Shown here piece after piece: positions 27,320-35,023 of a DNA stretch of 35,023 nt. The notes under the pieces were generated by a model. It saw nothing but the letters and a program-made list of their open reading frames with translations. It was not told where the DNA came from and did not search any database. The position numbers and the translations under genes are program-made. The DNA is taken from positions 1-35,023 of the forward strand of contig NZ_CASEGO010000040.1 in the NCBI RefSeq assembly GCF_949287625.1, in the 5' to 3' direction. This stretch comes from an uncultured Brachyspira sp. (GTDB lineage Bacteria; Spirochaetota; Brachyspiria; Brachyspirales; Brachyspiraceae). The first letter of the stretch is position 1; the number at the start of each line of letters is the position of its first letter.

Positions 27320-28075
27320 ATGGATAGTTTGGATCTGGATTCACTTATAAAGCAGATGGATTTTGCTCTTTTAATAACAGCTTCACAGCAGGAAGAGGAT
27401 TGTTTTAATATAATCATAGATACTGCTGTATCAATAACAGATGCTGAAGCAGGACATTTGCTTTTATTAGACGATGATATGGAGTATTTGGTATTAAAAG
27501 CATATAAGACAATAAACAATGAAAAGGTTGAAGATTTTAAAGTACATATAGGCAGGGGTATTGCAGGAAATGTATTTATGTCTGGACAGGCTTTAAATAT
27601 TGCTGATGTATCAGAAAATAAAGAAATGTATAAATCGGTAAGTTCTGCTTTGCATGATACAGAAAATACTATAAAAATAGAAATAGACGATATAGCAATA
27701 GTACCTATAAAAATAAAAGATGAAGTTATAGGAGTTTTAGAGGTTATTAATAAAAAAGATAATTCTCATTTTTCGCAGCAGGACATGAATCATTTATATT
27801 CATTTGCAAAAATAGCTTCTATTGTTATTGAAGATAATTACACTGATAGAAATATAAGAGAAATATTAGCTTCATCGCTTAAAGATATTTCTAAAAGAGA
27901 AAAAGTTATTAAACAGCTTGATGAGTATACTAAAAATCCAATATTAAAAGAAGCACTGGAAATTTCAAATCTTTTAAATAAAATAGGAAATATAAATGAA
28001 AGAGAATTAGCTTTCTGCAAACAATTTTTGAATAATTATTTAGTTCATTTAGAAAAAATGCTGTTAAGGAAATAA
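27320..28075 (+). CDS. GAF-domain protein
   Basis: A GAF domain covers about residues 10-145 (EEDCFNIIIDTAVSITDAEAGHLLLLDDD, then HIGRGIAGNVFMSGQALNIADV and IAIVPIKIKDEVIGVLEVINKKD), followed by a helical tail of about 100 residues. Such domains bind small ligands such as cyclic nucleotides; the ligand is not readable here. No output domain is attached, so it probably acts through a partner. The frame extends to a TTG at 27299 without a ribosome-binding site; I prefer the ATG at 27320 (251 residues), with AAGG about 11 nt upstream. It ends 3 nt before the protease gene, which makes that protein the obvious partner. Confidence 0.82.
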   Translation: MDSLDLDSLIKQMDFALLITASQQEEDCFNIIIDTAVSITDAEAGHLLLLDDDMEYLVLKAYKTINNEKVEDFKVHIGRGIAGNVFMSGQALNIADVSENKEMYKSVSSALHDTENTIKIEIDDIAIVPIKIKDEVIGVLEVINKKDNSHFSQQDMNHLYSFAKIASIVIEDNYTDRNIREILASSLKDISKREKVIKQLDEYTKNPILKEALEISNLLNKIGNINERELAFCKQFLNNYLVHLEKMLLRK

Positions 28076-28078
28076 ATT

Positions 28079-28837
28079 ATGAAGTCTGAAATATTCCATA
28101 TAGATAAAGATGATATATTAAAAGGTTTGAGCGGAAAGGGAGTAAAAATCGGAATTATAGACAGCGGTATAGAAGCCTCTCATGATGCATTTAAAGATAA
28201 TAACCCAATAAAAGGCGGGGTTGTAATAGAATACGAAAATGATGAAGCCGTTATTAAAGATTATAAAGGATATGATCAGTACGGACATGGAACTGCATGT
28301 GCTGGAATAATACATTCTATAGCTAAAGAGGCAGAACTATACAGCATACAAGTATTGGGAAATAAATTGTCTGGAAAAGTAGATGTATTTTTAAAAGGTT
28401 TAGAGTGGGCTATAGAAAACAAAATGGATATTATCAATTTGAGTTTAGGAACTACAAATCAGACATACAGCAGTAACTTTTATAATCTATTAGACAAAGC
28501 ATATTATGAGAACATAACTTTAGTTGCTGCTGATAATAATGAACCTATACCAAGCATACCGTCAATATTTTCTTCAGTAATATCTGTTGAAGCCATAGCA
28601 AGCGATGATAAATATGAGTTTTATTTCAGAGACAGCAACTGCATAGAGTTTTTGGCAAGAGGCTTATATGTAAAGGTACCTTGGGTTAACAATTCATATA
28701 TGACAATGCTTGGAAACAGTTTTGCCGCTCCGCATATATCAGGGATAGTTGCTCTCCTTAAAGAAAAAAATAAAAATCTCTCACCGTTTGAAATAAAGAG
28801 TATATTAAAAAATATAAGCAGTAATGACAGCAAATAA
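28079..28837 (+). CDS. Small cytoplasmic subtilisin-like (S8) serine protease
   Basis: The catalytic triad is complete: D28 in IGIIDSGI, H70 in GHGTACAGII and S214 in GNSFAAPHISG; N153 (VAADNNEP) can serve the oxyanion hole. The 252-residue length covers only the peptidase core. There is no signal peptide, pro-domain or membrane helix, so it should act in the cytoplasm without the usual maturation. It follows the GAF gene by 3 nt and shares its transcript; GAF control of the protease is an inference. Small subtilases of this kind occur as stand-alone modules in accessory loci. The target is unknown. Confidence 0.87.
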   Translation: MKSEIFHIDKDDILKGLSGKGVKIGIIDSGIEASHDAFKDNNPIKGGVVIEYENDEAVIKDYKGYDQYGHGTACAGIIHSIAKEAELYSIQVLGNKLSGKVDVFLKGLEWAIENKMDIINLSLGTTNQTYSSNFYNLLDKAYYENITLVAADNNEPIPSIPSIFSSVISVEAIASDDKYEFYFRDSNCIEFLARGLYVKVPWVNNSYMTMLGNSFAAPHISGIVALLKEKNKNLSPFEIKSILKNISSNDSK

Positions 28838-28931
28838 CTTTTACATCAATAAAAAACTATTTGCCAATATGATAAAAAAATATATATTATATCATAAATA
28901 ATAAAGATATAAAAATATAAATGGAGAATAC

Positions 28932-29954
28932 ATGAAAATATTAGGTATAGATACTTCCTGCGATGATACTTCTGCTGCTATAGTGGAAGACGGAAATAAA
29001 GTTTTATCATCAGTATTAAGTTCATCAATAGACGCTCATAAAGATTTTCAAGGAGTAGTTCCAGAAATTGCCGCAAGAAAACATTTGGAAGCTATACTTT
29101 ATGTAATAGATAAAGCTATAAAAGATGCTGATACCTCATTAGAAGAAATAGATTTATTTGCAGTTACAAACAGACCAGGGCTTTTGGGATCTCTTCTTGT
29201 GGGAGTAGGAAGTGCAAAGGCATTGGCTTTTTCATTAAATAAACCATTACTAGCATTAGATCATATAGCAGCACATATTTATTCCCCTCATCTTACAAAT
29301 AATATAGAGTTTCCATATATAGCATTAGTTGTATCTGGAGGTCATACTATAATAACAGAAGTTCATGACTACGGAGAATATAAAGTTGTAGGCACCACAT
29401 TAGATGACGCTGTGGGTGAGGCTTTTGATAAAGTATCCAAGTTTTTAAATCTAGGATATCCTGGCGGACCTATAATAGACAGACTTGCAAAAGAAGGAAA
29501 TAAAGAAGCCATAAAATACCCTGTTATTTTACTAAACGGCATAGATGAATACAATTTCTCATACAGCGGACTTAAAACAGCATGCGTATACTCAACAAAA
29601 AAGTATTTAAAAGAAGGATATGAAGCCACAAATGAAAATATAGCTGCCGCCTTTCAAATAAGTGCCATAGAGCCTTTATATATAAAAGCTCTAAAATATG
29701 TTCAAAAAAGCGGTATAAAAAGAGTTACATTATCTGGAGGTGTTGCCTGCAATAGTTATCTTCGTGAGAGATTTGGAAACTCAAAAGATTTTGAATGCTA
29801 TCTTCCAGCTTTAAAATACACTACCGACAATGCCGCTATGGTAGCAGGACTTGCATATTATATGAAAGATAAAGAAAGTTTTGCTGATTATAGTTTGGAC
29901 TGCTCTTCTAGGGTACTTAATAAAAAGTATAATAAAAACAAGAGTATTAAATAG
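28932..29954 (+). CDS. tsaD: tRNA N6-adenosine threonylcarbamoyltransferase TsaD
   Basis: Core enzyme of t6A modification at position 37 of ANN-decoding tRNAs, working with TsaB/TsaE on threonylcarbamoyl-AMP. The ASKHA-fold start MKILGIDTSCDDTSAA, the metal-binding HIAAH (H111, H115), LVVSGGHT, GEAFDKVSK and the C-terminal YTTDNAAMVAGL are all present. Length 340 residues is standard. GGAG is five nt before the ATG. It lies 94 nt after the protease gene and marks the return to core genome. Confidence 0.96.
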   Translation: MKILGIDTSCDDTSAAIVEDGNKVLSSVLSSSIDAHKDFQGVVPEIAARKHLEAILYVIDKAIKDADTSLEEIDLFAVTNRPGLLGSLLVGVGSAKALAFSLNKPLLALDHIAAHIYSPHLTNNIEFPYIALVVSGGHTIITEVHDYGEYKVVGTTLDDAVGEAFDKVSKFLNLGYPGGPIIDRLAKEGNKEAIKYPVILLNGIDEYNFSYSGLKTACVYSTKKYLKEGYEATNENIAAAFQISAIEPLYIKALKYVQKSGIKRVTLSGGVACNSYLRERFGNSKDFECYLPALKYTTDNAAMVAGLAYYMKDKESFADYSLDCSSRVLNKKYNKNKSIK

Positions 29955-29974
29955 TATTTTTGTTATTTATAATT

Positions 29975-30035
29975 AAGGCTTTAACATTATAATAAATACA
30001 TTAATATTTTTGTATCTGTTATAATGTAAAGCCTT
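29975..30035. terminator. Inverted repeat between convergent tsaD and lipoprotein genes
   Basis: Arms at 29975-29992 and 30019-30035 pair over 17 bases with one bulged A (AAGGCTTTAACATTATAA against TTATAATGTAAAGCCTT). The position between two convergent genes fits a shared terminator, although neither strand shows a long T run right after the stem and the loop is about 26 nt. Confidence 0.6.
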
Positions 30036-30055
30036 AAATGTTCTATACTGTTTGT

Positions 30056-31534
30056 TTATTTTTCAATCAGCCATTCATCACCATATTTTTTAACCTCTAA
30101 AATTACAGACTCTCCTGCATCATTACTTATGCATAGAGAATCTCCATCATAATTTACTATATCTTTAAGCGTCATTTCATTAGTTATAATATTAAGATAA
30201 TAATCAATTTCCTGAGCAGCCAAAAACCAGTCAGCATCCATACCTTCTATAACTCCGTCACTTTGTTTATTTTCTTCCAAGTGCTTTTTTATTTCTTCAA
30301 AACTATTTTCTAAATTTTTAATATAATTGTCAGAAAAATATCCAGAGTTCTCAAATTTGGATACATAGAGATAAACATTTTCCATATTAATCTCATAATA
30401 TCCTCCGCCCTCAAAATCAAAATCTACAGTTTTATTAAAAATATCATTTAATTCACCATAATTTTCAGCATACCATCTGCAGGCATTATAATACGCTTTT
30501 TCTCTAGTACTTTTATCATCAGCATTTATTATTTCAGGAGCTTTTTTATATATGCCGGTAAATCCATAGCTTCCGTTAGGCTCTGCTACCATAATAGTAT
30601 CAGAATTTATAGGCTGAATAGATATAATATAACCTCCATCAGCACCTACAACCTCTTCATAATCTAAAGTCTGAGAACCTATACCGCAATAAGGTTCAAC
30701 ATACTGATTTTCTTGTAATATCATTTTACTAACATCCGTGCTTTGAATATTAGTTACTATTTGCCCGTTTTCGTCTGTAGTTATGTTAATAGAGTAAAAA
30801 TAGAAAGTTTCATCATTATTTTTCTTTAATTCTATAGAAGCATTATAACCATTTGTATATAAATTATTAAAATTATAAGTATTAATATCCCCTACTTCTT
30901 CTGGTTTGTAATCTGATTCTGATATTAATATACCTTCAAGTCTTTCATTATATTCCAGAAAAGTTACATCTGCTTTATTCTCATAAGGGAAATTATCAAA
31001 GTTAGGATTTTCTTTTACTTCTCCGTAATAATAATTAGAATAATAATTTTCTTTTTCCCATTTAGTAATTATAGTTTCATTAGGATCGCTTTCATAACCT
31101 TGATAATTATCTTCATAAAGAATTCCGTTTTTTACAGAAAAGCCTTTATAATTTGTAGCAATATTACTTGGTCCTTTTTCGTACTTATCCTGTATATTAT
31201 AAAGTTCATAATAATAGGCATTAGTTCCGTCTTTTGAAGATTCAAATATATAATTTTTATCTTCTCTATAACTTCCATGCTCAAATACGTATTCTATATC
31301 TCCGTTATCTTTGAAAGTGTATTTAGCACTGCCGCTTATAATTATTTTATTTTTTACCTTATCCAAAAACGCAGCATCTTCCTGTGATAATATTTTTACT
31401 GCTGGTATAGTTTCATTTGACTGTACTGTTTCATTTGTATTAACAGTATTTGCATTAGTTTGATTATCAGTTTTATTACCGCATTGAATTATAATTAAAG
31501 ATATTATTGTAATGAGTAAAAATATTTTCTTCAT
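30056..31534 (-). CDS. Lipoprotein, long paralogue
   Basis: The signal peptide MKKIFLLITIISLIIIQC places the lipidated cysteine at C18, with a relaxed spirochaete lipobox, followed by an N/T-rich tether (about 19-50). The conserved domain (about 50-335) includes YTFKDNGDIEYVFEHGSY and YYYELYNIQDKY and is shared with the gene at 32016. A further 155-residue C-terminal domain from about 340 (STREKAYYNACRWYAENYGELN) is present only here. I do not recognise the family. AAGGA is six nt before the ATG and a good promoter lies at 31565-31593. Function unknown; the protein should be membrane-anchored, in the periplasm or at the surface. Confidence 0.85.
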   Translation of the reverse strand: MKKIFLLITIISLIIIQCGNKTDNQTNANTVNTNETVQSNETIPAVKILSQEDAAFLDKVKNKIIISGSAKYTFKDNGDIEYVFEHGSYREDKNYIFESSKDGTNAYYYELYNIQDKYEKGPSNIATNYKGFSVKNGILYEDNYQGYESDPNETIITKWEKENYYSNYYYGEVKENPNFDNFPYENKADVTFLEYNERLEGILISESDYKPEEVGDINTYNFNNLYTNGYNASIELKKNNDETFYFYSINITTDENGQIVTNIQSTDVSKMILQENQYVEPYCGIGSQTLDYEEVVGADGGYIISIQPINSDTIMVAEPNGSYGFTGIYKKAPEIINADDKSTREKAYYNACRWYAENYGELNDIFNKTVDFDFEGGGYYEINMENVYLYVSKFENSGYFSDNYIKNLENSFEEIKKHLEENKQSDGVIEGMDADWFLAAQEIDYYLNIITNEMTLKDIVNYDGDSLCISNDAGESVILEVKKYGDEWLIEK

Positions 31535-31564
31535 ATATATTCCTTAAATCATATTATAAAAATA

Positions 31565-31593
31565 AGTATACTATATAGATGTATTTATTTCAA
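31565..31593 (-). promoter_or_regulatory. Sigma-70 promoter of the long lipoprotein gene
   Basis: On the minus strand TTGAAA (31588-31593), 17 nt, TATACT (31565-31570), 30 nt before the ATG at 31534. Confidence 0.7.
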
Positions 31594-31634
31594 TATAAGT
31601 ATTATTAATTATATATATACTGAAAATTTTTAAG

Positions 31635-31917
31635 TTTGTCAATTTTTAATTGTTCTTTTTCCCGCCGCAAAAAGAACCAAAAAGTGCAAGTGTTGAAATT
31701 ATTATTAAATCGTACTAATCATGTTTTATATGTAGGATAAATTGCTAAATTCAGCATAAAATGTAGCCTTTCGCGACTGCGGGCTGTGCCTGCTTCTTTG
31801 CGGCAATACCACAGGCACTTCCTACGGTCGCAAAAAAAGCGGGGGGTTGCGTAGCACACAGTGCGGTGGGCAAAGCCCCGCAAATATTTTAAATTTAAAA
31901 AATTAATTTTTGACAAA
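31635..31917. repeat. 283-bp GC-rich element with imperfect inverted ends
   Basis: The ends TTTGTCAATTTTTAATT (31635-31651) and AATTAATTTTTGACAAA (31901-31917) are inverted repeats matching at 14 of 17 bases. Inside are a perfect 9-bp hairpin (GTTCTTTTT/AAAAAGAAC at 31652-31677), a 20-base imperfect hairpin (31773-31792 with 31812-31831) and a GGGC/GCCC hairpin near 31863-31881. The core is far richer in GC than anything else nearby. Parts of the left hairpin resemble 13545-13575 in the other element, which suggests one repeat family. No transposase is present; an 85-codon minus frame over it (31719-31976) is rejected. Confidence 0.6.
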
Positions 31918-31938
31918 TCATATTTGTTTAGGTATATG
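31910..31938 (+). repeat. Second copy of the 27-bp promoter-like repeat
   Basis: 31910-31936 matches 73-99 at 26 of 27 bases. It starts within the right end of the GC-rich element and reads outward: TTGACA (31910-31915), 17 nt, TATATG (31933-31938). It could be an outward promoter carried by the element; on this side it would read against the short lipoprotein gene. Confidence 0.6.
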
Positions 31939-31961
31939 CTAAAAAACTTTATAAAATAAAA

Positions 31962-31993
31962 AGGCTCTACCAACATAAAATTTGATAAAGCCT
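31962..31993 (-). terminator. Rho-independent terminator of the short lipoprotein gene
   Basis: On the minus strand AGGCTTTATCAA (31993-31982) pairs with TTGGTAGAGCCT (31973-31962) over 12 positions including G-U pairs, with an 8-nt loop, followed by TTTTATTTTAT. It lies 22 nt after the stop codon. Confidence 0.8.
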
Positions 31994-32015
31994 CATAATT
32001 TCAAACTAAATAAAA

Positions 32016-33014
32016 TTAATTAGACTGCTTTTTAAACACTCCGCTAAATCCATAGCTTCCATGATTTTCAACTAAAACTAAAGCATCAGAACTTATAGGA
32101 GTTATATCTATCATATAGGTAAAATCCGCACCGTAAGCTTCACCATACTCCATAGAATTGTCAAATATCTCACAATAAGGCTCAACATACTGATTTTCTG
32201 ATAATATCATTTTACTAACATCTGTACTTTGAATATTAGTTACTGTCTGTCCGTTTTCATCTGTAGTTATGTTAACAGCATAGAAATAGAATGTTCCGTC
32301 ATCATTTTTCTTTAATTCGATAGAAGCATTATAACCATTTGTATATACATTGTCAAAATTATAATTATTAATATCCCCTACTTCTTCAGGCTTATAATCT
32401 GATTTTGATATTAATATGCCTCTTGATATTCTATTGTACTCATCAAAAGTTACATCAGCTTTATTCTCATAAGGGAAATTATCAAAGTTAGGATTTTCTT
32501 TTACTTCTCTGTAATAATAATTAGAATAATAATTTTCTTTTTCCCATTTACTCATTATTGTTTCAATAGGGTCGCTCTCATAACCTTGATAATTATCTTC
32601 ATAAAGAATTCCATTTATTACTGAAAAGCCTTTATAATTTGCAGCTATATTGCTTGGTCCTTCTTTGTATATATCTTGTATATTATAAGTTTCATAATAA
32701 TAGGCATTAGTTCCATCTTTTGAAGATTCAAATATATAATTTTTATCTTCTCTATAACTTCCATGCTCAAATACATACTCTATATCGCCGTTATCTTTGA
32801 AAGTATATTGAGCATTTCCGCCCATTAATATTTTATTTTTTACTTTTTCTAAAAATGCTGCATCTGCCTGTGATACTATTTTTTCTGACGGCATAGTATT
32901 ATCTGACTGTACGGTTTCATTTGTATTAGAAGTATTAGTTTGTGTATCTGTTTTATTACCGCATTGAATTATAATTAAAGACATTATTGTAATTAATAAA
33001 AGTATTTTTTTCAT
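32016..33014 (-). CDS. Lipoprotein, short paralogue
   Basis: Closely related to the gene at 30056: the same signal peptide pattern (MKKILLLITIMSLIIIQC, lipidated C18), N/T-rich tether and main domain, with long nearly identical stretches at both DNA and protein level. It ends at GVFKKQSN, where the longer paralogue continues for about 155 residues, so it lacks the C-terminal domain. A proper terminator follows at once, so this looks like a stable shorter form, not a fresh truncation. The frame is open to 33026, but the ATG at 33014 has GGAG six nt upstream and gives a standard signal peptide. Family and function are not recognised. Confidence 0.85.
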   Translation of the reverse strand: MKKILLLITIMSLIIIQCGNKTDTQTNTSNTNETVQSDNTMPSEKIVSQADAAFLEKVKNKILMGGNAQYTFKDNGDIEYVFEHGSYREDKNYIFESSKDGTNAYYYETYNIQDIYKEGPSNIAANYKGFSVINGILYEDNYQGYESDPIETIMSKWEKENYYSNYYYREVKENPNFDNFPYENKADVTFDEYNRISRGILISKSDYKPEEVGDINNYNFDNVYTNGYNASIELKKNDDGTFYFYAVNITTDENGQTVTNIQSTDVSKMILSENQYVEPYCEIFDNSMEYGEAYGADFTYMIDITPISSDALVLVENHGSYGFSGVFKKQSN

Positions 33015-33069
33015 ATCAATCTCCATAACAAATATAGTATAATATAATTACAAATATATCAACAGAATA

Positions 33070-34842
33070 TTATAATAATCTAGCAACTAAAAGTGTGATA
33101 TCATCAAACTGAGGAGTTTTTCCTCTAAACGAAATAGTTTCATTTACTATATCATCAACTAATTCTTTAGCATCATCATAATCATTTTTAAGAATATTTT
33201 TAAGTCTTTCTTCACCGTATTCTTCTTCAGCTTTATTGAAAGTTTCAGTTATACCATCGGTATATAAAATAATAGTATCTCCATTAGAATAAGAAAGCTG
33301 TTTATTTTGATAAGAAGCGTCTTCAATAAATCCTAAAGGCTTACCATGAGTATGCATTTCAAGTATAGAATCTAAAGTGCTGATATCATATTTTTTTAGT
33401 AAATATTGAGTTAAATGTCCTGCATTAGAATATGTAATAGTTTTATTTTCAGTATCAATAACAACCAAGAAACAAGTAACAAACATACCATTATTAGAAT
33501 CTTTATATATATGTTTATTTGCAGCTTCTAATATTTTAGCAGGATCGTCCATTTCAGAAAAATAAACTCTAAGTATAGAGCGTGTCATAGTCATAAAAAA
33601 TCCAGCACCTAAACCTTTACCAGATACATCGGCTATAACAAGAGCATATTTAGTATCGCTTATTTTTATATAGTCATAAAAATCTCCGCCTACATTTTTG
33701 CTAGGTATGCTCACCGCTGCTATATCAAATAAACCGTCATTAGGGAACTCTTTAGGAAGTACGCTTTTCTGAAGCTGTTCTGTAAAGTTAATCTCTTCTG
33801 TTAGAGATTCTTTTATTTTTGACTCTTCGGATAATAATACATGCATATAATTCTCGCCTATCTGCTGAGCCAACATCTCTAAAAGCGATAAATTACTTAA
33901 ATTAAATGCCTTATTAATATTTCTCTCTGTAGCTGAAAGAAAACCTATTATCTCATCTTTTGCTACAATTGGAGCTACCATAAAACTATTTCTTTTATAT
34001 CTAAGATTTTTATTAGGTCTGAATCTGCTGTCTCTGTCTACATCAAAAGAATAAACAGGCTTTCCAGTACTAAGTACTTCAGAAAGAACATTATCATCAA
34101 CAGTTACAACACCATATTTAAGTACATCTTCATCTATTCCAATACCAGCCTTAAACTTAAAAACGCCATTCTCTTTTAATATAACTGATACCCTATGAGC
34201 CTCAAATGCTTCACATACTATGCTAATATTATCATTAAGTATTTCTTCTATAGTTTCGCATTTATTAATAGAAATAGACATCTGATACAAAGCACCAACC
34301 TCATAAGCCCTTGACTGTGCTCTGTCATATACCATTTTATTAACTAAAGCTAAAGATACAATATTTGCAAATAATGACATTACAACTGTATCCTGCTCTA
34401 TAAACTTACCATTTTTTTTATTTATTAAAAACAATGAACCTATATTTTTTTTTCTTACTTTTAGAGGTACAAATAATATATTTTTAAGATCTTCTCCTAA
34501 AATCTCTTTCATAGGAATAAAAGCAGAATCTTCCTGAGGATCATTAGAATATAATGAACATGATGTAGTATAAGCTCTTACAGCTAAAGGTCTTTCGCTG
34601 TCAATAATATTTCCGAAGAATTTACTTCCCAAAGGACCTATAGACATTTCATAGTGAAGATTATATAATTCCTGATCCACCAAATATAAAAGAATAGAAT
34701 CTGTGTACATTATAGTTTTTATTTCTGATATGATTGTAACTAGAGTTTCATCATGATCGCTGCTGGCATTCATTCTTTTGATAATACCTGAAAATACTTC
34801 AAGCTGCTTTTCGGGATTATCTACTATATCATATATATCCAC
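33070..34842 (-). CDS. GAF-GAF-SpoIIE (PP2C-type) serine phosphatase
   Basis: Signal-transduction phosphatase of 590 residues. Two GAF domains (about 25-170 and 185-335) precede a short coiled linker with the usual QLQKSVLPK, then a SpoIIE/RsbU-type PP2C domain (about 365-590): VGGDFYDY with D387, ADVSGKGLGAGFFM with D405, SNAGH, DTIILYTDGITE and FDDITLL. All metal-binding acidic residues are present. The usual target of this class is a phosphorylated anti-sigma-factor antagonist; none is encoded nearby. The start is GTG at 34842, with AGAGG six nt upstream. It lies 55 nt before the short lipoprotein gene. Confidence 0.92.
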   Translation of the reverse strand: MDIYDIVDNPEKQLEVFSGIIKRMNASSDHDETLVTIISEIKTIMYTDSILLYLVDQELYNLHYEMSIGPLGSKFFGNIIDSERPLAVRAYTTSCSLYSNDPQEDSAFIPMKEILGEDLKNILFVPLKVRKKNIGSLFLINKKNGKFIEQDTVVMSLFANIVSLALVNKMVYDRAQSRAYEVGALYQMSISINKCETIEEILNDNISIVCEAFEAHRVSVILKENGVFKFKAGIGIDEDVLKYGVVTVDDNVLSEVLSTGKPVYSFDVDRDSRFRPNKNLRYKRNSFMVAPIVAKDEIIGFLSATERNINKAFNLSNLSLLEMLAQQIGENYMHVLLSEESKIKESLTEEINFTEQLQKSVLPKEFPNDGLFDIAAVSIPSKNVGGDFYDYIKISDTKYALVIADVSGKGLGAGFFMTMTRSILRVYFSEMDDPAKILEAANKHIYKDSNNGMFVTCFLVVIDTENKTITYSNAGHLTQYLLKKYDISTLDSILEMHTHGKPLGFIEDASYQNKQLSYSNGDTIILYTDGITETFNKAEEEYGEERLKNILKNDYDDAKELVDDIVNETISFRGKTPQFDDITLLVARLL

Positions 34843-34878
34843 ACAATACCTCTAAATGTTATTAGTATATACTATTTT

Positions 34879-34906
34879 ATTATATCATAGTGTATTTTAT
34901 AGTCAA
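34879..34906 (-). promoter_or_regulatory. Sigma-70 promoter of the SpoIIE phosphatase
   Basis: On the minus strand TTGACT (34901-34906), 16 nt, TATAAT (34879-34884) preceded by TGA (extended -10); 36 nt before the GTG start. Confidence 0.75.
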
Positions 34907-34967
34907 CATATATTTTTTCTTTTTAGTGTTTAAGAGCCATAGATATTGCACAGTTTTAGTTTAAAAA

Positions 34968-35023
34968 AAGGAGGTATTCCTTATAATTTAAATTATCACA
35001 ACAAACAAAAAGGAATAGCTATG
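34968..35023 (+). promoter_or_regulatory. Leader and start of a further gene, with pairing over the ribosome-binding site
   Basis: The last three bases are an ATG with AAGGA (35010-35014) six nt upstream, so a plus-strand gene begins here and runs out of the window. AAGGAATA (35010-35017) is the exact complement of TATTCCTT (34975-34982), which would hide the ribosome-binding site. TCCTT (34978-34982) can instead pair with AAGGA at 34968-34972. The downstream gene cannot be identified. Confidence 0.4.

Noticed and set aside
27299..27330. TTGACA at 27299 as the promoter of the GAF gene
   Set aside because: The position 17 nt downstream is GGATAG, not a -10 box; the nearer TATAAT is only 9 nt away.
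31719..31976. 85-codon minus-strand frame
   Set aside because: It runs through the GC-rich hairpin element and the terminator of the lipoprotein gene; its composition is that of the repeat.

Overview
The window is very AT-rich, with short intergenic gaps, AGGA/GGAG ribosome-binding sites and clear TTGANN-N16/17-TATAAT promoters. Together with spirochaete-style lipoproteins (lipobox ending I-I-Q-C), a LolCD exporter, a pheS-pheT-phosphoribosyltransferase run and GC-rich hairpin repeats in an AT-rich background, this suggests a spirochaete, most likely Brachyspira. That assignment comes from composition and gene content only; no database was searched.

Layout. (1) 81-4018, minus strand: a dTDP-L-rhamnose operon in the order rfbC-rfbD-rfbA-rfbB, then the remnant of a rhamnan-synthesis F (RgpF-like) gene that ends where a 27-bp repeat begins. 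(2) 4220-8203, minus: lolC/E-like permease, lolD ATPase and an MsbA-like ABC half-transporter, an envelope lipid/lipoprotein export set. (3) 8361-9077, plus: a small protein with a HEPN-like R-x4-H motif. (4) 9084-13010, minus: pheS, pheT and a phosphoribosyltransferase under a good sigma-70 promoter. (5) 13011-13877: a long non-coding stretch holding a 185-bp element with 16-bp perfect terminal inverted repeats (MITE-like). (6) 13878-27158, plus: an accessory island with a small unknown protein, a membrane protein with channel-like helices plus TrkA-N/RCK-like and RyR domains, a stand-alone ECF-like sigma factor, and three tandem paralogues encoding TIR domain + one membrane helix + about 800 residues of YD-type repeats. 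The second paralogue is split by a +1 frameshift at a run of eight T. (7) 27320-29954, plus: a GAF protein closely followed by a small cytoplasmic subtilisin-like protease, then the core gene tsaD. (8) 30056-34842, minus: two paralogous lipoproteins, one lacking the C-terminal domain, separated by a GC-rich inverted-repeat element, and a GAF-GAF-SpoIIE phosphatase. (9) The last bases carry the leader and start codon of a further plus-strand gene.

The most unusual part is 13878-27158. Its predicted topology (TIR enzyme inside, long repeat domain outside, one membrane pass) resembles a receptor, and the adjacent RyR/TrkA-N channel-like protein is a natural candidate effector for a nucleotide made by the TIR domains. 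This is a hypothesis from domain logic and gene order. The domain calls are well supported by motifs; the pathway is inference.
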